Source of the DNA: Paenibacillus riograndensis SBR5
GTDB taxonomy: Bacteria > Bacillota > Bacilli > Paenibacillales > Paenibacillaceae
Assembly: GCF_000981585.1 (NCBI RefSeq)
Contig: NZ_LN831776.1
Span: forward strand, 7,805,903 to 7,869,902
DNA: 64,000 nucleotides
Direction: 5' to 3'
Part shown: positions 47,176 through 54,815 of the stretch, one piece after another
Layout of the letters: each line of letters starts with the position of its first letter
How positions within the stretch are numbered: the stretch's first letter is position 1
Position numbers and translations under genes: made by a program
The notes under the pieces: generated by a model
The model's input: only the letters and a program-made list of their open reading frames with translations
What the model was told of the DNA's origin: nothing
Databases searched by the model: none

Positions 47176-47769
47176 ATGAACAAAAAAACCGATTTGCGTA
47201 TCATTCGCTCCAAACATTCGATAAAAATGGCGTTTATAGAGCTTCTTACCGAAAAGGGATACGAAGGAATTACGATTCAAGATATTGCCGATAAGGCGAT
47301 GATTAACCGGAATACATTTTATCTTCATTATCAGAACAAACCTGATTTGTTAAATGCATCTATGGACGAATTAATAGAAGAACTAAAGAGTACACTCAAT
47401 CTTTGTTCGAGCAGTAAATCTCCAGTTAGTGGCTCTAAGCTTGAGCAATTAATGCAAACCATACTGGAGAAAATTCAGGACAATATTCCCTTTTACAAAG
47501 CATTGTTACTTGATGAGAATAGAATTTGTGGTCTTCAATCAAAAATGGAGGAAATTATAAAAAATACAGTGGAAGATGGCTTGGATAATACTCCCCTGAA
47601 GATTTCAAAGGAATTATTACTCCAATATATCGCATCTACTTTTATGGGCATTGTAATATGGTGGGTTAAAAATGATTTTTCTTATACTCCAAAGGAACTC
47701 GCTTCTCAATTCGGAAAAATTCTAACTCATGGACACTTAAAAGCCGCAGATATTTCAATCGATAATTAA
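47176..47769 (+). CDS. TetR/AcrR-family regulator
   Basis: 197 residues, HTH 'ITIQDIADKAMINRNTFYLHYQNKPDLL', C-terminal TetR_C_7-like helical part. AAGGGA is upstream. Divergent from the SDR/NmrA/DsbA group. Confidence 0.88.
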   Translation: MNKKTDLRIIRSKHSIKMAFIELLTEKGYEGITIQDIADKAMINRNTFYLHYQNKPDLLNASMDELIEELKSTLNLCSSSKSPVSGSKLEQLMQTILEKIQDNIPFYKALLLDENRICGLQSKMEEIIKNTVEDGLDNTPLKISKELLLQYIASTFMGIVIWWVKNDFSYTPKELASQFGKILTHGHLKAADISIDN

Positions 47770-47810
47770 AGTGATGAATGCTTACGAACAGTAGCTGGCG
47801 AGATAGAAAA

Positions 47811-47853
47811 GAAAAGGAGCCATCGAATGACTCGAATGATGGCTCCTTTTCTG
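47811..47853 (+). terminator. Terminator after tetR
   Basis: GAAAAGGAGCCATC (47811-47824) pairs perfectly with 47838-47851. Confidence 0.85.
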
Positions 47854-47923
47854 TTACTACACTTTCAAAAAATAATATTGCACTCTTGAAGACTAACCAA
47901 AACCTCCGCTTTTCGCTTTACCA

Positions 47924-47996
47924 CTATTTGTGATACGGTTCACCGCGCTGTCTATAACGGCAAGTTTAAGGACCATCCTTCTCGGATGGCCCTTTT
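47924..47996 (+). repeat. rlmH-3'-end repeat, class I flank
   Basis: Core CTATTTGTGATACGGTTC (47924-47941; one mismatch to rlmH), ACCGCGCTGTCTATAACGG, arm GGCAAGTTT (47959-47967), hairpin GACCATCC / GGATGGCC with TTTTT. Confidence 0.8.
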
Positions 47997-48007
47997 TGAG
48001 TTCGCTT

Positions 48008-48291
48008 TCAGAAGCCGCCTCTAGAATGAATGATTTCGCCGGTAATCCATTGGCCATCATCACTTGCCAGAAAAGCGATCAAACGGGCTGCATCTTCTGG
48101 AAGACCGATCCGGCCCATCGGGAATCGCGGCAGGAGTGCATTTTTCACCTCTTCGGACATCCAGCCGGAATCGGTAGCACCGGGATCGATTGCGTTAACC
48201 GTAATGTGAAGCGGTGCCAGCTCGGCGGCCAGTGATTCGGTAAAAACGGAAATCGCACCTGCTCTGCCGTCGCCCAATCCCGCAACAATGG
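48008..48291 (-). pseudogene. SDR C-terminal fragment fused to a second gene fragment
   Basis: The frame 'GAISVFTESLAAELAPLHI', 'NAIDPGATDSGWMSEEV', 'GEIIHSRGGF' is the last ~80 residues of an acyl-carrier-reductase-like SDR. Upstream, 48262-48291 instead matches 53740-53765 (CTCTGCCGTCGCCCAATCCC), part of another remnant, and at 48290 duplication copy B starts. Confidence 0.8.
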
Positions 48292-48365
48292 CCTCCTCTT
48301 TGTAAAGAACGCCTTGCTAAACTAATGTTTCCCGTTAGTTCAATAAAATGAGCAATCCGACCTTA

Positions 48366-49034
48366 TTAGAGCGTCTCAACCAATTTCTGAATCTTTGAAC
48401 GGGAAATTAAATATACAGGACCCATTATTTCTATTTTGCCGTCCTTTACTCGCATAGCGCTCTCCTGTTCTGCCGCATAAACATCTATCTTTTCAGACAA
48501 GGGGAACAGGTAGCCTTGAACAAACGTGGCGTAGTCGCGTTTAGAATGAGATTCATAGGCAAAATGATCAAAGCCAATACCATCATAAATAATACTTGTT
48601 TCAACTTCATAGCCAGTGTTTATCAACCTTAACCATTGTGCAGCCATGTTTAGCGCACCGGCGCTGGCACCCATTATAACGGCGTCGCTGTTCTTCATAA
48701 CATCCGATAATTCATATTCCGCCAAAAAATCGTTCTGCTGAACAGGATCTCCACCGCATAAAAAAATGACAGAAGCGTTCTGAAGGAATCGCTGGGCCTC
48801 TTCCTTCTGCATGCGATAATCAATGAAATGATATTCATCAAAAATAAGATTAGCCTGATTTAACCATGTCCATTCAGAAATATCATCAAAGTTAATCTGC
48901 TCACTTTCATAATCAGACGGTTGAGCGCTAATCATAACAAGCGATTGTCTATCTTGAATATCCTCATGCAGACATTGGACCAGCCTCTCTGGTAAAAAAT
49001 CATTAAACCAACTGAAATAGTAGTGGGTACACAA
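48366..49034 (-). CDS. Peptidase S51-like protein (copy B)
   Basis: 222 residues, 99% identical to copy A at 37285 (Arg and Lys in place of Ser and Glu). The nucleophile 'GASAGA' and the TTG start with GGAGGT are kept, so it should be as functional as copy A. Confidence 0.87.
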   Translation of the reverse strand: MCTHYYFSWFNDFLPERLVQCLHEDIQDRQSLVMISAQPSDYESEQINFDDISEWTWLNQANLIFDEYHFIDYRMQKEEAQRFLQNASVIFLCGGDPVQQNDFLAEYELSDVMKNSDAVIMGASAGALNMAAQWLRLINTGYEVETSIIYDGIGFDHFAYESHSKRDYATFVQGYLFPLSEKIDVYAAEQESAMRVKDGKIEIMGPVYLISRSKIQKLVETL

Positions 49035-49055
49035 ACTTAGTTACCTCCGTATGTA

Positions 49056-49193
49056 TTATTTACTCTCCAAAGTCATCTTGGCCACAATGTTGGCCACGCG
49101 CTCGTCTTCCTCCTCGTCAAAAATCCGGACACCGTTAAGCAGCATCCTTTTAATCGCCTCCAACACCTCGCGCTGCAGCTTTCATTTAGTCAT
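49056..49193 (-). pseudogene. Small ORF with early stop (copy B)
   Basis: Same sequence as 37975-38112, including the in-frame TGA at codon 4. The lesion is therefore older than the duplication, or the real start lies further downstream. Confidence 0.4.
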
Positions 49194-49279
49194 TTCACTC
49201 CTAGCCTAGTTATAGCGGGCGTTATGTATTCCTCCCGTCGATATCCCTACTATAGAACACAATGACTGACACCAGGGCG

Positions 49280-50200
49280 TCAGTCATTGTAGGATAGAAG
49301 TATATTTCGCATATATTGCTGCAGCTCTGCCCGTAATTCACGAGGCTCCAGCAGCTCGCACTCCTTGCCGAAGCTTAGAATGAATTTCAGCAGGCCCTCC
49401 TCATAAGGAAAAGTATCCGAAACGAGATAGAAGCCGTCTGCACCTCGGCTAATCTTCTCTTTCTGAAAATACTCGGTAAGCTGCACGCCAATCCGCGAAG
49501 TGAATCTCAACACAACCTGTATGTCCCGCTGCGAATAACTGTGCTCAATGACCTCGGCGATTCGGTCTTGCGACAGCTCTCTTTTGGCAAAAGGCGGCCC
49601 CTGCTCCAATTGCTTGATCCGCACGAGCTTGAATCTACGGTAGTCCTTTCTGACCCGGCAAAAACCTATCACATACCAATGGCCGTGGCGAAAGTCAATC
49701 GAGCTTGGCTCTACCGTTCGCTCCAGGTATTCCATATCCCTGTTGATATAGTCGAACACCAGCAGCCTGTTTTCCGTGATGGCCTTGTTTATGATCCCAA
49801 TGTACTCTTTAATTTCCTGCTCCATGCTGAAATGGGACATATCCAGAGTCAGTTTGTCCTTATTCGACTCCCGCTTATAGGTATGTTCAACCTTTAACAT
49901 GATGTCATTAAAAGCTTCGTTCCTGCCAAAATAGCAGTGTAAATTCTTCATTACAGCTACAAACGTATGAGCCTCATCCCGGTTTAAAAAGAGGCTGCTT
50001 ATATTATAGCTGTCCATAATATAGTATCCTCCGCCCTTGCCGCTGGACGATGCAACCGGTATGCCGGCTTCGCTTATTTTTTCGATATCCCGGTAGATCG
50101 TCCGCAAGGATACCTCGAAATGCTCGGCAAGCTCCTTGCCCGTTACCGCACCTTTACCGGAGATGATCAGCAGCATGGAGAGCAATCGATCGACTCGCAT
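49280..50200 (-). CDS. YafY/WYL-domain transcriptional regulator (copy B)
   Basis: 306 residues from the same ATG as copy A. Here the frame stays open upstream to 50329 (43 more codons from an ATG with GGGAGG), because an 8-bp indel present in A is absent; an N-terminally extended form is possible. The stop lies inside the hairpin 49259-49290. Confidence 0.88.
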   Translation of the reverse strand: MRVDRLLSMLLIISGKGAVTGKELAEHFEVSLRTIYRDIEKISEAGIPVASSSGKGGGYYIMDSYNISSLFLNRDEAHTFVAVMKNLHCYFGRNEAFNDIMLKVEHTYKRESNKDKLTLDMSHFSMEQEIKEYIGIINKAITENRLLVFDYINRDMEYLERTVEPSSIDFRHGHWYVIGFCRVRKDYRRFKLVRIKQLEQGPPFAKRELSQDRIAEVIEHSYSQRDIQVVLRFTSRIGVQLTEYFQKEKISRGADGFYLVSDTFPYEEGLLKFILSFGKECELLEPRELRAELQQYMRNILLSYND

Positions 50201-50365
50201 GATTGTGTGTGACGTTGGATAACGTCTCCTCCTCTGGGTGGAATTTATTTTTGATACTACATATTTGCGAAACACCTTATCAATTACCTTTTCAGACATA
50301 TTCGTCTGAGTGATCACTTTCTCCTTCATAAGCCCCTCCCGGCGAATATATAAATCCCCCTTGCA

Positions 50366-50530
50366 AAGCTCTGAGCCGGATTATGCGCTGCCAGCCTGCG
50401 CTAACTTTGAGCACCGTCTTCAGGGTCAGATCCTAAGCACGTTTGGAAGAAATCTACGTTCAGATCAGACTCAAAACTTAGTTCAGGTGCAATGTTGTTG
50501 GCATAAAATCACATGGAAAAACCCCGTGCA
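50366..50530. other. 165-bp segment present only in copy B
   Basis: It is bounded by TGCA on both sides (50362-50365, 50527-50530); copy A has a single TGCA. It is either an insertion with 4-bp target duplication or a deletion in A across microhomology. No terminal inverted repeats are seen. No clear ORF. Confidence 0.5.
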
Positions 50531-50582
50531 GGTGAAACCCACAAGGGATTAGTACTCTCTTTATATCTTTGAAAGTTTCGTG

Positions 50583-50655
50583 CTACTTATGATACGGCTC
50601 ATCGCGCTGTCTGTAACGGCAAGTTTAAGAACCATCCTTTGCAGGATGGCTCTTT
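50583..50655 (+). repeat. rlmH-3'-end repeat, class I flank (copy B)
   Basis: Core CTACTTATGATACGGCTC (50583-50600), ATCGCGCTGTCTGTAACGG, arm GGCAAGTTT (50618-50626), hairpin ACCATCC / GGATGG. Confidence 0.75.
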
Positions 50656-50674
50656 CAGCAAATCAATGTATTTC

Positions 50675-51094
50675 TTAGGCATTCTCCGGCGTAATGGGGT
50701 TAACTGCAAAAAGGGAATGAATGTTGCCTTCTGGATCTGCAAAGAAGCCCGTGGTGTGCCCCCAGGACGTCACCTTCGGCGCTGTTATCCCTGTAGCCCC
50801 TTTTGAAACAAAATCATCATACATAACATAGACATCCTCAGGAGAATCACATTCGAAGTTAAGCTCAAAAGCTTGCCCTCTACGCTCTTCTACAAAAGAA
50901 TGGTGGCCGTTTGTGTTATCTGCCATTAAGGGTGCCGCGAAAATGGCCAGACGAACGCCATCATTCTCAAATTCAGTGTAATGTTCTTCTTCAATTAGAA
51001 CCTTAAATCCCAGGGCATCCCGGTAAAATCTAGTCAATCTAGGAACATCAAGCGCCAAAACAGTGATTCCTTCTAATTTTACTCCCATGCCCAT
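50675..51094 (-). CDS. VOC-family (glyoxalase-like) protein (copy B)
   Basis: 139 residues, 93% identical to copy A at 39422. ATG 51094 has GGAGGGG 7 nt upstream. Same fold and motifs. Confidence 0.85.
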   Translation of the reverse strand: MGMGVKLEGITVLALDVPRLTRFYRDALGFKVLIEEEHYTEFENDGVRLAIFAAPLMADNTNGHHSFVEERRGQAFELNFECDSPEDVYVMYDDFVSKGATGITAPKVTSWGHTTGFFADPEGNIHSLFAVNPITPENA

Positions 51095-51220
51095 ACCTGC
51101 ACCCCTCCAACATCAAATTCTGTACTCATCGGATATCATTTCTATGAAATATTATATATCATCCCCATCCGCTCTTACATATTAAAATATACAAAGTATT
51201 CCTCAACCGGTACGGTTCTC

Positions 51221-51528
51221 CGTGCTGTCCAATCTCCTTCCGGAATTGAATTCCTCCAGAATCATTTTTGATACCTGCCGGCTTAACGGGGGGCAATTTT
51301 AATAGAATAGATCGTTCCTTTAGAGGTGAACAACGCAGTCACGTCTGGAGAACCCTCTTTTGTGAAGGTTAATGTATCAAACCGTGATACAAGTTTGAAT
51401 ACGTTATAATCAGCCAAGTCCAAATTCAGTTTTCTCATGAATCATGTCCAGCTCAATCGCTTTTGTTTTCTCAACTAAATCATGATATTTATTTTTATCA
51501 TCCAATTGATTAAGTTAATCCGACAGCG
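51221..51528 (-). pseudogene. Two gene fragments between VOC and the merR remnant
   Basis: 51221-51282 encodes 'RQVSKMILEEFNS', like 'NQVSKIILEEFHSEGDW' of the TetR protein at 15960. 51283-51438 is a 51-codon frame ending 'GSPDVTALFTSKGTIYSIKIAPR', preceded in another frame by 'DLVEKTKAIELDMIHEK', so a frameshift separates the two parts. It resembles the C-terminal tail of secreted hydrolases, but I am not sure. Confidence 0.45.
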
Positions 51529-51652
51529 GAAAAGCTACAACCCTTGTGATCTGAATAAAGTTGTTAAATATTCATTGACATTACGCCTCTAAACAGGCTG
51601 CCGAACGGCAGCCTTCAAATTCTTAATAACTATAAAGTCATAAAATACATTT

Positions 51653-52070
51653 TCACTTTGTAACGTGAAATATTTTCGTGCGAATAACATCGACCGCAGC
51701 CTTAGGGTCTGCTCTGGTCTCCGTTCTCCAACAATCAAGCAGCAGGCTGGAAAGCGGGGCTGGAACTTGTGCCCTTTGCGCCGCCAACAGCAAGAGGCCG
51801 ACATCTTTCTGCGGAATTTTACTTTCGGATATGGATGACTTCTCGGCTATCATTTTGCCATAGTTTTGATAAATTGGAGCGGTAAACAGTATGCTGGTAA
51901 GCATATTGACCGCTGCTGTGGGGTCAACCCCGCCGCGCTCAGCTATTCCTAGTGCTTCTTCCAGTGAGCGTGCCTTCCCGCTCGCCTAAAGGAAGCAATC
52001 CGATGCTCTTGTAATAGCGAACCGTGCGCTGTGTTACCCCTGCCCGTTCTGTCAAATCGCCAATGCGCAT
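51653..52070 (-). pseudogene. MerR-family regulator, deleted and frameshifted
   Basis: ATG 52070 opens 'MRIGDLTERAGVTQRTVRYY', a MerR HTH, up to 'GLLPLGEREG'. The middle is missing, and the frame shifts to 'LEEALGIAERGGVDPTAAVN' and 'IAEKSSISESKIPQKDVGLL' until the stop at 51653. The operator upstream is intact. Confidence 0.8.
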
Positions 52071-52107
52071 GCGGGTGATGATGTATCACTCCTTCCAAGA
52101 TATCAAC

Positions 52108-52123
52108 ATGACGTTAACGTCAT
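52108..52123. promoter_or_regulatory. MerR-type operator palindrome
   Basis: ATGACGTTAACGTCAT is a perfect 16-bp palindrome 38 nt upstream of the merR-like ATG. A damaged copy survives at 40033-40050. Confidence 0.65.
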
Positions 52124-52166
52124 TTTTGCATGATAGCATTTGGATTGGTAAATGTAAAGGCACCTG

Positions 52167-52219
52167 AACTTCGCCCTACTTATGGTACGGTTCAGCTTAA
52201 CGGATCTATCGGCGAAATT
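52167..52219 (+). repeat. rlmH-3'-end repeat, class II flank
   Basis: Arm AACTTCGCC (52167-52175), core CTACTTATGGTACGGTTC (52176-52193), AGCTTAACGGATCTATC, arm GGCGAAATT (52211-52219). Both arms differ from class I (CTTGCC/GGCAAG) in matching fashion. Confidence 0.75.
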
Positions 52220-52276
52220 GCTAAAGGAGCTGCCGCCGACATCTCCTTGTTTTAATTCGATCTGGTGTGCGTATTG

Positions 52277-52568
52277 TCATTTTCTGACCTGTTTACCCAC
52301 TGGAATACTCTGAGCAAAATGAAACACATTATGAGGATCGTACTTTCGTTTCACCTGTTTCAATCTGCCAAAGTTCTCGTCATAATACGCCTTGGGCCAG
52401 TTCTTAATATGCAGATCGGGAAAATTCACATAATCACCTTTAACAAAGGGACTCAACGCTCTACGAAACCTTTCTACCCACTGTATATTCCGCTCCTGCT
52501 CCCTGTTGTTTCTCCACCGGGCTGACAGTTCGTAGATTGTCTCAGCCTTCCGATGGGGATAGGCCGTT
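52277..52568 (-). pseudogene. BBE-type FAD-linked oxidase, C-terminal remnant (copy B)
   Basis: About 96 codons from 'AYPHRKAETIYELSARW' through '[20 protein letters not shown]' to '[20 protein letters not shown]'. Preceded by an in-frame stop, no start. The catalytic FAD part is absent. Confidence 0.8.
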
Positions 52569-52736
52569 TAATCACGTTTTTGCGCCAAGCGGTTGAAATT
52601 TCCGCAAGAAAAAAAAGGGCGCCAGCGAAGTTAACCCGGAAGGCGAGAGTACGGAGACGAAATGGTTATTTTTATTCCTGCTTAAATCAACTATAATGGG
52701 GGATAGCTTTATCATTCGTTGGAAGAAGGTTGAGAA

Positions 52737-53402
52737 GTGTCGCTACGCAATTGGAAATATACACCGCTGCTGTTGATGCTGATTTTCCCGGTGCTCGGGA
52801 AGATGTATGCATGGGTCAACAAGCCGAGAGGCAAAGTCTATCATTTGATGACCTCATGGGATAACGCCATCCCTTTCGTCAAATATTTTGCACTGCCTTA
52901 TTCCGTTTGGATCTTTTATATTTATCTATGTCTTTACTATTTCTTCAAGAACGATTTGCGTGTGTATTACCGTGCTTTGTTGATTTATACCGTATGCGCC
53001 TGCATTTGTTACGGAATTTACTCTGTAGTTCAAACAACGGTGCCACGCCCCGAGTTGGTGGGCCATGACGTCTTTACCTTGATCGTGCGTTTTGTGTACC
53101 ACCGGGACCAGCCGTTCAATTGTTTCCCCAGTATCCATGTGTTCTCCAGCTACATGGTGTTCCGCCTAACCGCCAGCAGCGGCTTCCGGAACAAATGGAA
53201 CATGCTCCTGATCGGGGGGATGTCCGGGATGATTATATTGTCCACGCTGTTCATCAAGCAGCATGCGATTCTCGACGGGCTTGCCGGTATTATGCTGGTT
53301 GAAATTGTATTGGCCGCCGTTCTGCTGGTGGAGCACTTCTTCACCCGCAGCAGCAGCACTCCCCAAGAGCGTTCTTACAAAGATAGGCCTCAAAGCTCCT
53401 GA
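52737..53402 (+). CDS. PAP2-family membrane phosphatase (copy B)
   Basis: 221 residues, differing from copy A at residue 2 (Ser/Pro) and near the end (Arg/Gly). GTG start, AGAAGG upstream, all three PAP2 motifs intact. Confidence 0.87.
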   Translation: MSLRNWKYTPLLLMLIFPVLGKMYAWVNKPRGKVYHLMTSWDNAIPFVKYFALPYSVWIFYIYLCLYYFFKNDLRVYYRALLIYTVCACICYGIYSVVQTTVPRPELVGHDVFTLIVRFVYHRDQPFNCFPSIHVFSSYMVFRLTASSGFRNKWNMLLIGGMSGMIILSTLFIKQHAILDGLAGIMLVEIVLAAVLLVEHFFTRSSSTPQERSYKDRPQSS

Positions 53403-53985
53403 AGCTCCTTCCGCAGATAAACGAAGGGGGCTTGTGATCACCAGGGCAGAAGTGCGTTAACTGATTCGTTCTAATCACCCTTGGGTAACCGGACCAAACT
53501 CCGATGCAATCGCTGGTTCAAGGCTACATCCATGCGTATAAAACGGGTGGTCTTTCTGCTTGGCAAATGAATTATTCACCAGGTGCGCTTTTCTTTTTCA
53601 ACTTTTGTGCCATATACGTTACGCCAATGAAAGGGAGTTTAATGAAATTACCGTAGGTAAAGGCATCATATTCATGAACGGAACGGCGAACCGCCTTGGG
53701 TCACCGTTCCTTAATCATCCCCTGAACCTCCAGCACCTGCTCTGCCGTCGCCCAATCCCGCAGCAATTCGAAGAGCGCCGATTGCCCTCATCCTCATATG
53801 TACCGAATTCAGCTGTCTGCTCCGCAAACGTCTCCAGCAACTCTTCCACATTCAGTCCATGCCGCAGCGCGGCACGCAGAATTGTATCCAGCCCCGGTAG
53901 CACTTCTTCAGGATTCTCCCGCAAAAGCTCTCCTATACTCATGTTGCTCAACATGTTTTAATAGGCTTTTTCAAGCTTCTAATTT
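53403..53985. pseudogene. Block of joined gene fragments
   Basis: From left: 53504-53580, a helix-turn-helix-like frame 'GYIHAYKTGGLSAWQMNYSP', faintly like IS630-type transposases; 53593-53612, the first codons of the BBE oxidase gene (as 28731-28750); 53614-53682, a fragment of a paralogue of the 36411 gene ('EITVGKG'); 53690-53954 (minus strand), 'SIGELLRENPEEVLPGLDTI', 'HGLNVEELLETFAEQTAEFG', then after a one-base shift 'ALFELLRDWATAEQVLEVQG', an unidentified protein. None is intact. Confidence 0.55.
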
Positions 53986-53989
53986 AAAA

Positions 53990-54066
53990 AACTTGCCCCT
54001 ACTTATGATACGGTTCCCCGCGCTGTCTGTAACGGCAAGTTAAAAGGCCATCTCTTTATTGGATGG
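53990..54066 (+). repeat. rlmH-3'-end repeat, class I flank, best match to rlmH
   Basis: Arm AACTTGCC (53990-53997), core CTACTTATGATACGGTTC (53999-54016), CCCGCGCTGTCTGTAACGG, arm GGCAAGTT (54034-54041), hairpin GGCCATC...GGATGGCC. Over 33 bases from AAAAACTTGCC it matches the rlmH end at 57756-57788 with two differences. Confidence 0.85.
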
Positions 54067-54535
54067 CCGCATGCATCGCTTCCGCGATAGTAAAGAAATC
54101 TTCTTGGTTTATCTCAAAGTGGCCGGTACGGAACGGGTAGCCCCAATTCCGTTTGCCGCGGGTGAAGGACAGCCGATCAAGCAAGCCTTCGATTCTTGCT
54201 TCATGGCAGGGGACATATTCGATATTCCGCCGGTAAGGTACGAACGTCGCGGACATCGCATATTCGTACACATGGTCGTCCAAAACCCGGCCAATGGCGG
54301 TGAATGCTTGCAACGGCTCGCCGTCTCCTATCTCCGTTCGAGGAGAATAGTACACAAGCCAATCCCCAGGTTGCATTCTGCGTAATGGTGCAGATTTACC
54401 GTGACACATTTGGGCGAAGCCGCCACTAACCCCGCGTTGTACATGCGATGCCGAGACGACGCCTATCCAATAGGAAGACGGATGGAGAACCGTGACCGTT
54501 TCCTCAAAATTACACAACGTTTCTTTCGTATTCAT
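54056..54535 (-). CDS. EVE-domain protein (UPF0310)
   Basis: 159 residues. PUA-like EVE fold: '[21 protein letters not shown]', '[19 protein letters not shown]', '[16 protein letters not shown]'. EVE domains bind modified nucleobases and occur next to restriction or defence genes. AAGGAG precedes the ATG. Intact counterpart of the truncated copy at 41144. Confidence 0.88.
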   Translation of the reverse strand: MNTKETLCNFEETVTVLHPSSYWIGVVSASHVQRGVSGGFAQMCHGKSAPLRRMQPGDWLVYYSPRTEIGDGEPLQAFTAIGRVLDDHVYEYAMSATFVPYRRNIEYVPCHEARIEGLLDRLSFTRGKRNWGYPFRTGHFEINQEDFFTIAEAMHAAIQ

Positions 54536-54580
54536 TGCTGAACCCAGCTCCTTTTTCTTACGCTGAATCCAGCATACAAC

Positions 54581-54619
54581 AACGCTACTGACAGCGGTTT
54601 GTCAGTAGCGTTCGAGCAT
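54581..54619 (+). terminator. Hairpin with T-run
   Basis: AACGCTACTGAC (54581-54592) pairs with GTCAGTAGCGTT (54601-54612), then TTTTTTT on the plus strand. It covers the stop of the minus-strand 45-codon ORF. It could end a plus-strand transcript that has been lost. Confidence 0.6.
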
Positions 54620-54739
54620 TTTTTTGATATCCTGAACCCGGTCCGCAATGGCTTGGTATACCAACATGCGGGCCGTCACATTCCGATCGTCTATAGATCC
54701 GGCAACCGTCACTAACCCAACACCAGGCATAGTGATCAT
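54602..54739 (-). CDS. Candidate 45-residue ORF or gene tail
   Basis: 'MITMPGVGLVTVAGSIDDRN' followed by a basic helical part ending 'VQDIKKMLERY'. Coding-like composition, but no clear binding site. It overlaps the promoter region of the esterase gene. Family unknown. Confidence 0.35.
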   Translation of the reverse strand: MITMPGVGLVTVAGSIDDRNVTARMLVYQAIADRVQDIKKMLERY

Positions 54740-54742
54740 TAA

Positions 54743-54771
54743 TTGATTTTAGTCTAATCAGACTATATAAT
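54743..54771 (+). promoter_or_regulatory. Promoter with operator before the SASA esterase
   Basis: TTGATT (54743-54748), 17 nt, TATAAT (54766-54771). The inverted repeat AGTCT-AATC-AGACT (54751-54764) fills the spacer, and the half-site AGTCT recurs at 54781, suggesting repression. Confidence 0.65.
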
Positions 54772-54815
54772 GATTCAATTAGTCTATAATAGTTATGTAA
54801 AGGAATGAAGATTAA

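Larger units (their letters stand above)
48290..54497. repeat. Segmental duplication, copy B
   Basis: Second copy of the block at 37209-41585, same orientation, longer. It keeps a merR remnant, the repeats at 52184 and 54004, a block of fragments and an intact EVE gene. Confidence 0.95.

Noticed and set aside
51209..51233. GGTACGGTTCTCCGTGCTGTCC as a further rlmH-end repeat
   Set aside because: It resembles the class I copy over 22 bases, but on the minus strand it continues a TetR-like coding fragment (QVSKMILEEFNS) and lacks the TTATGA half and both arms. Left as ambiguous and not counted.
39946..52525. Plus-strand ORFs at 39946-40206 and 52265-52525
   Set aside because: They are the antisense of the BBE oxidase remnants, whose minus-strand frame has clear family motifs.
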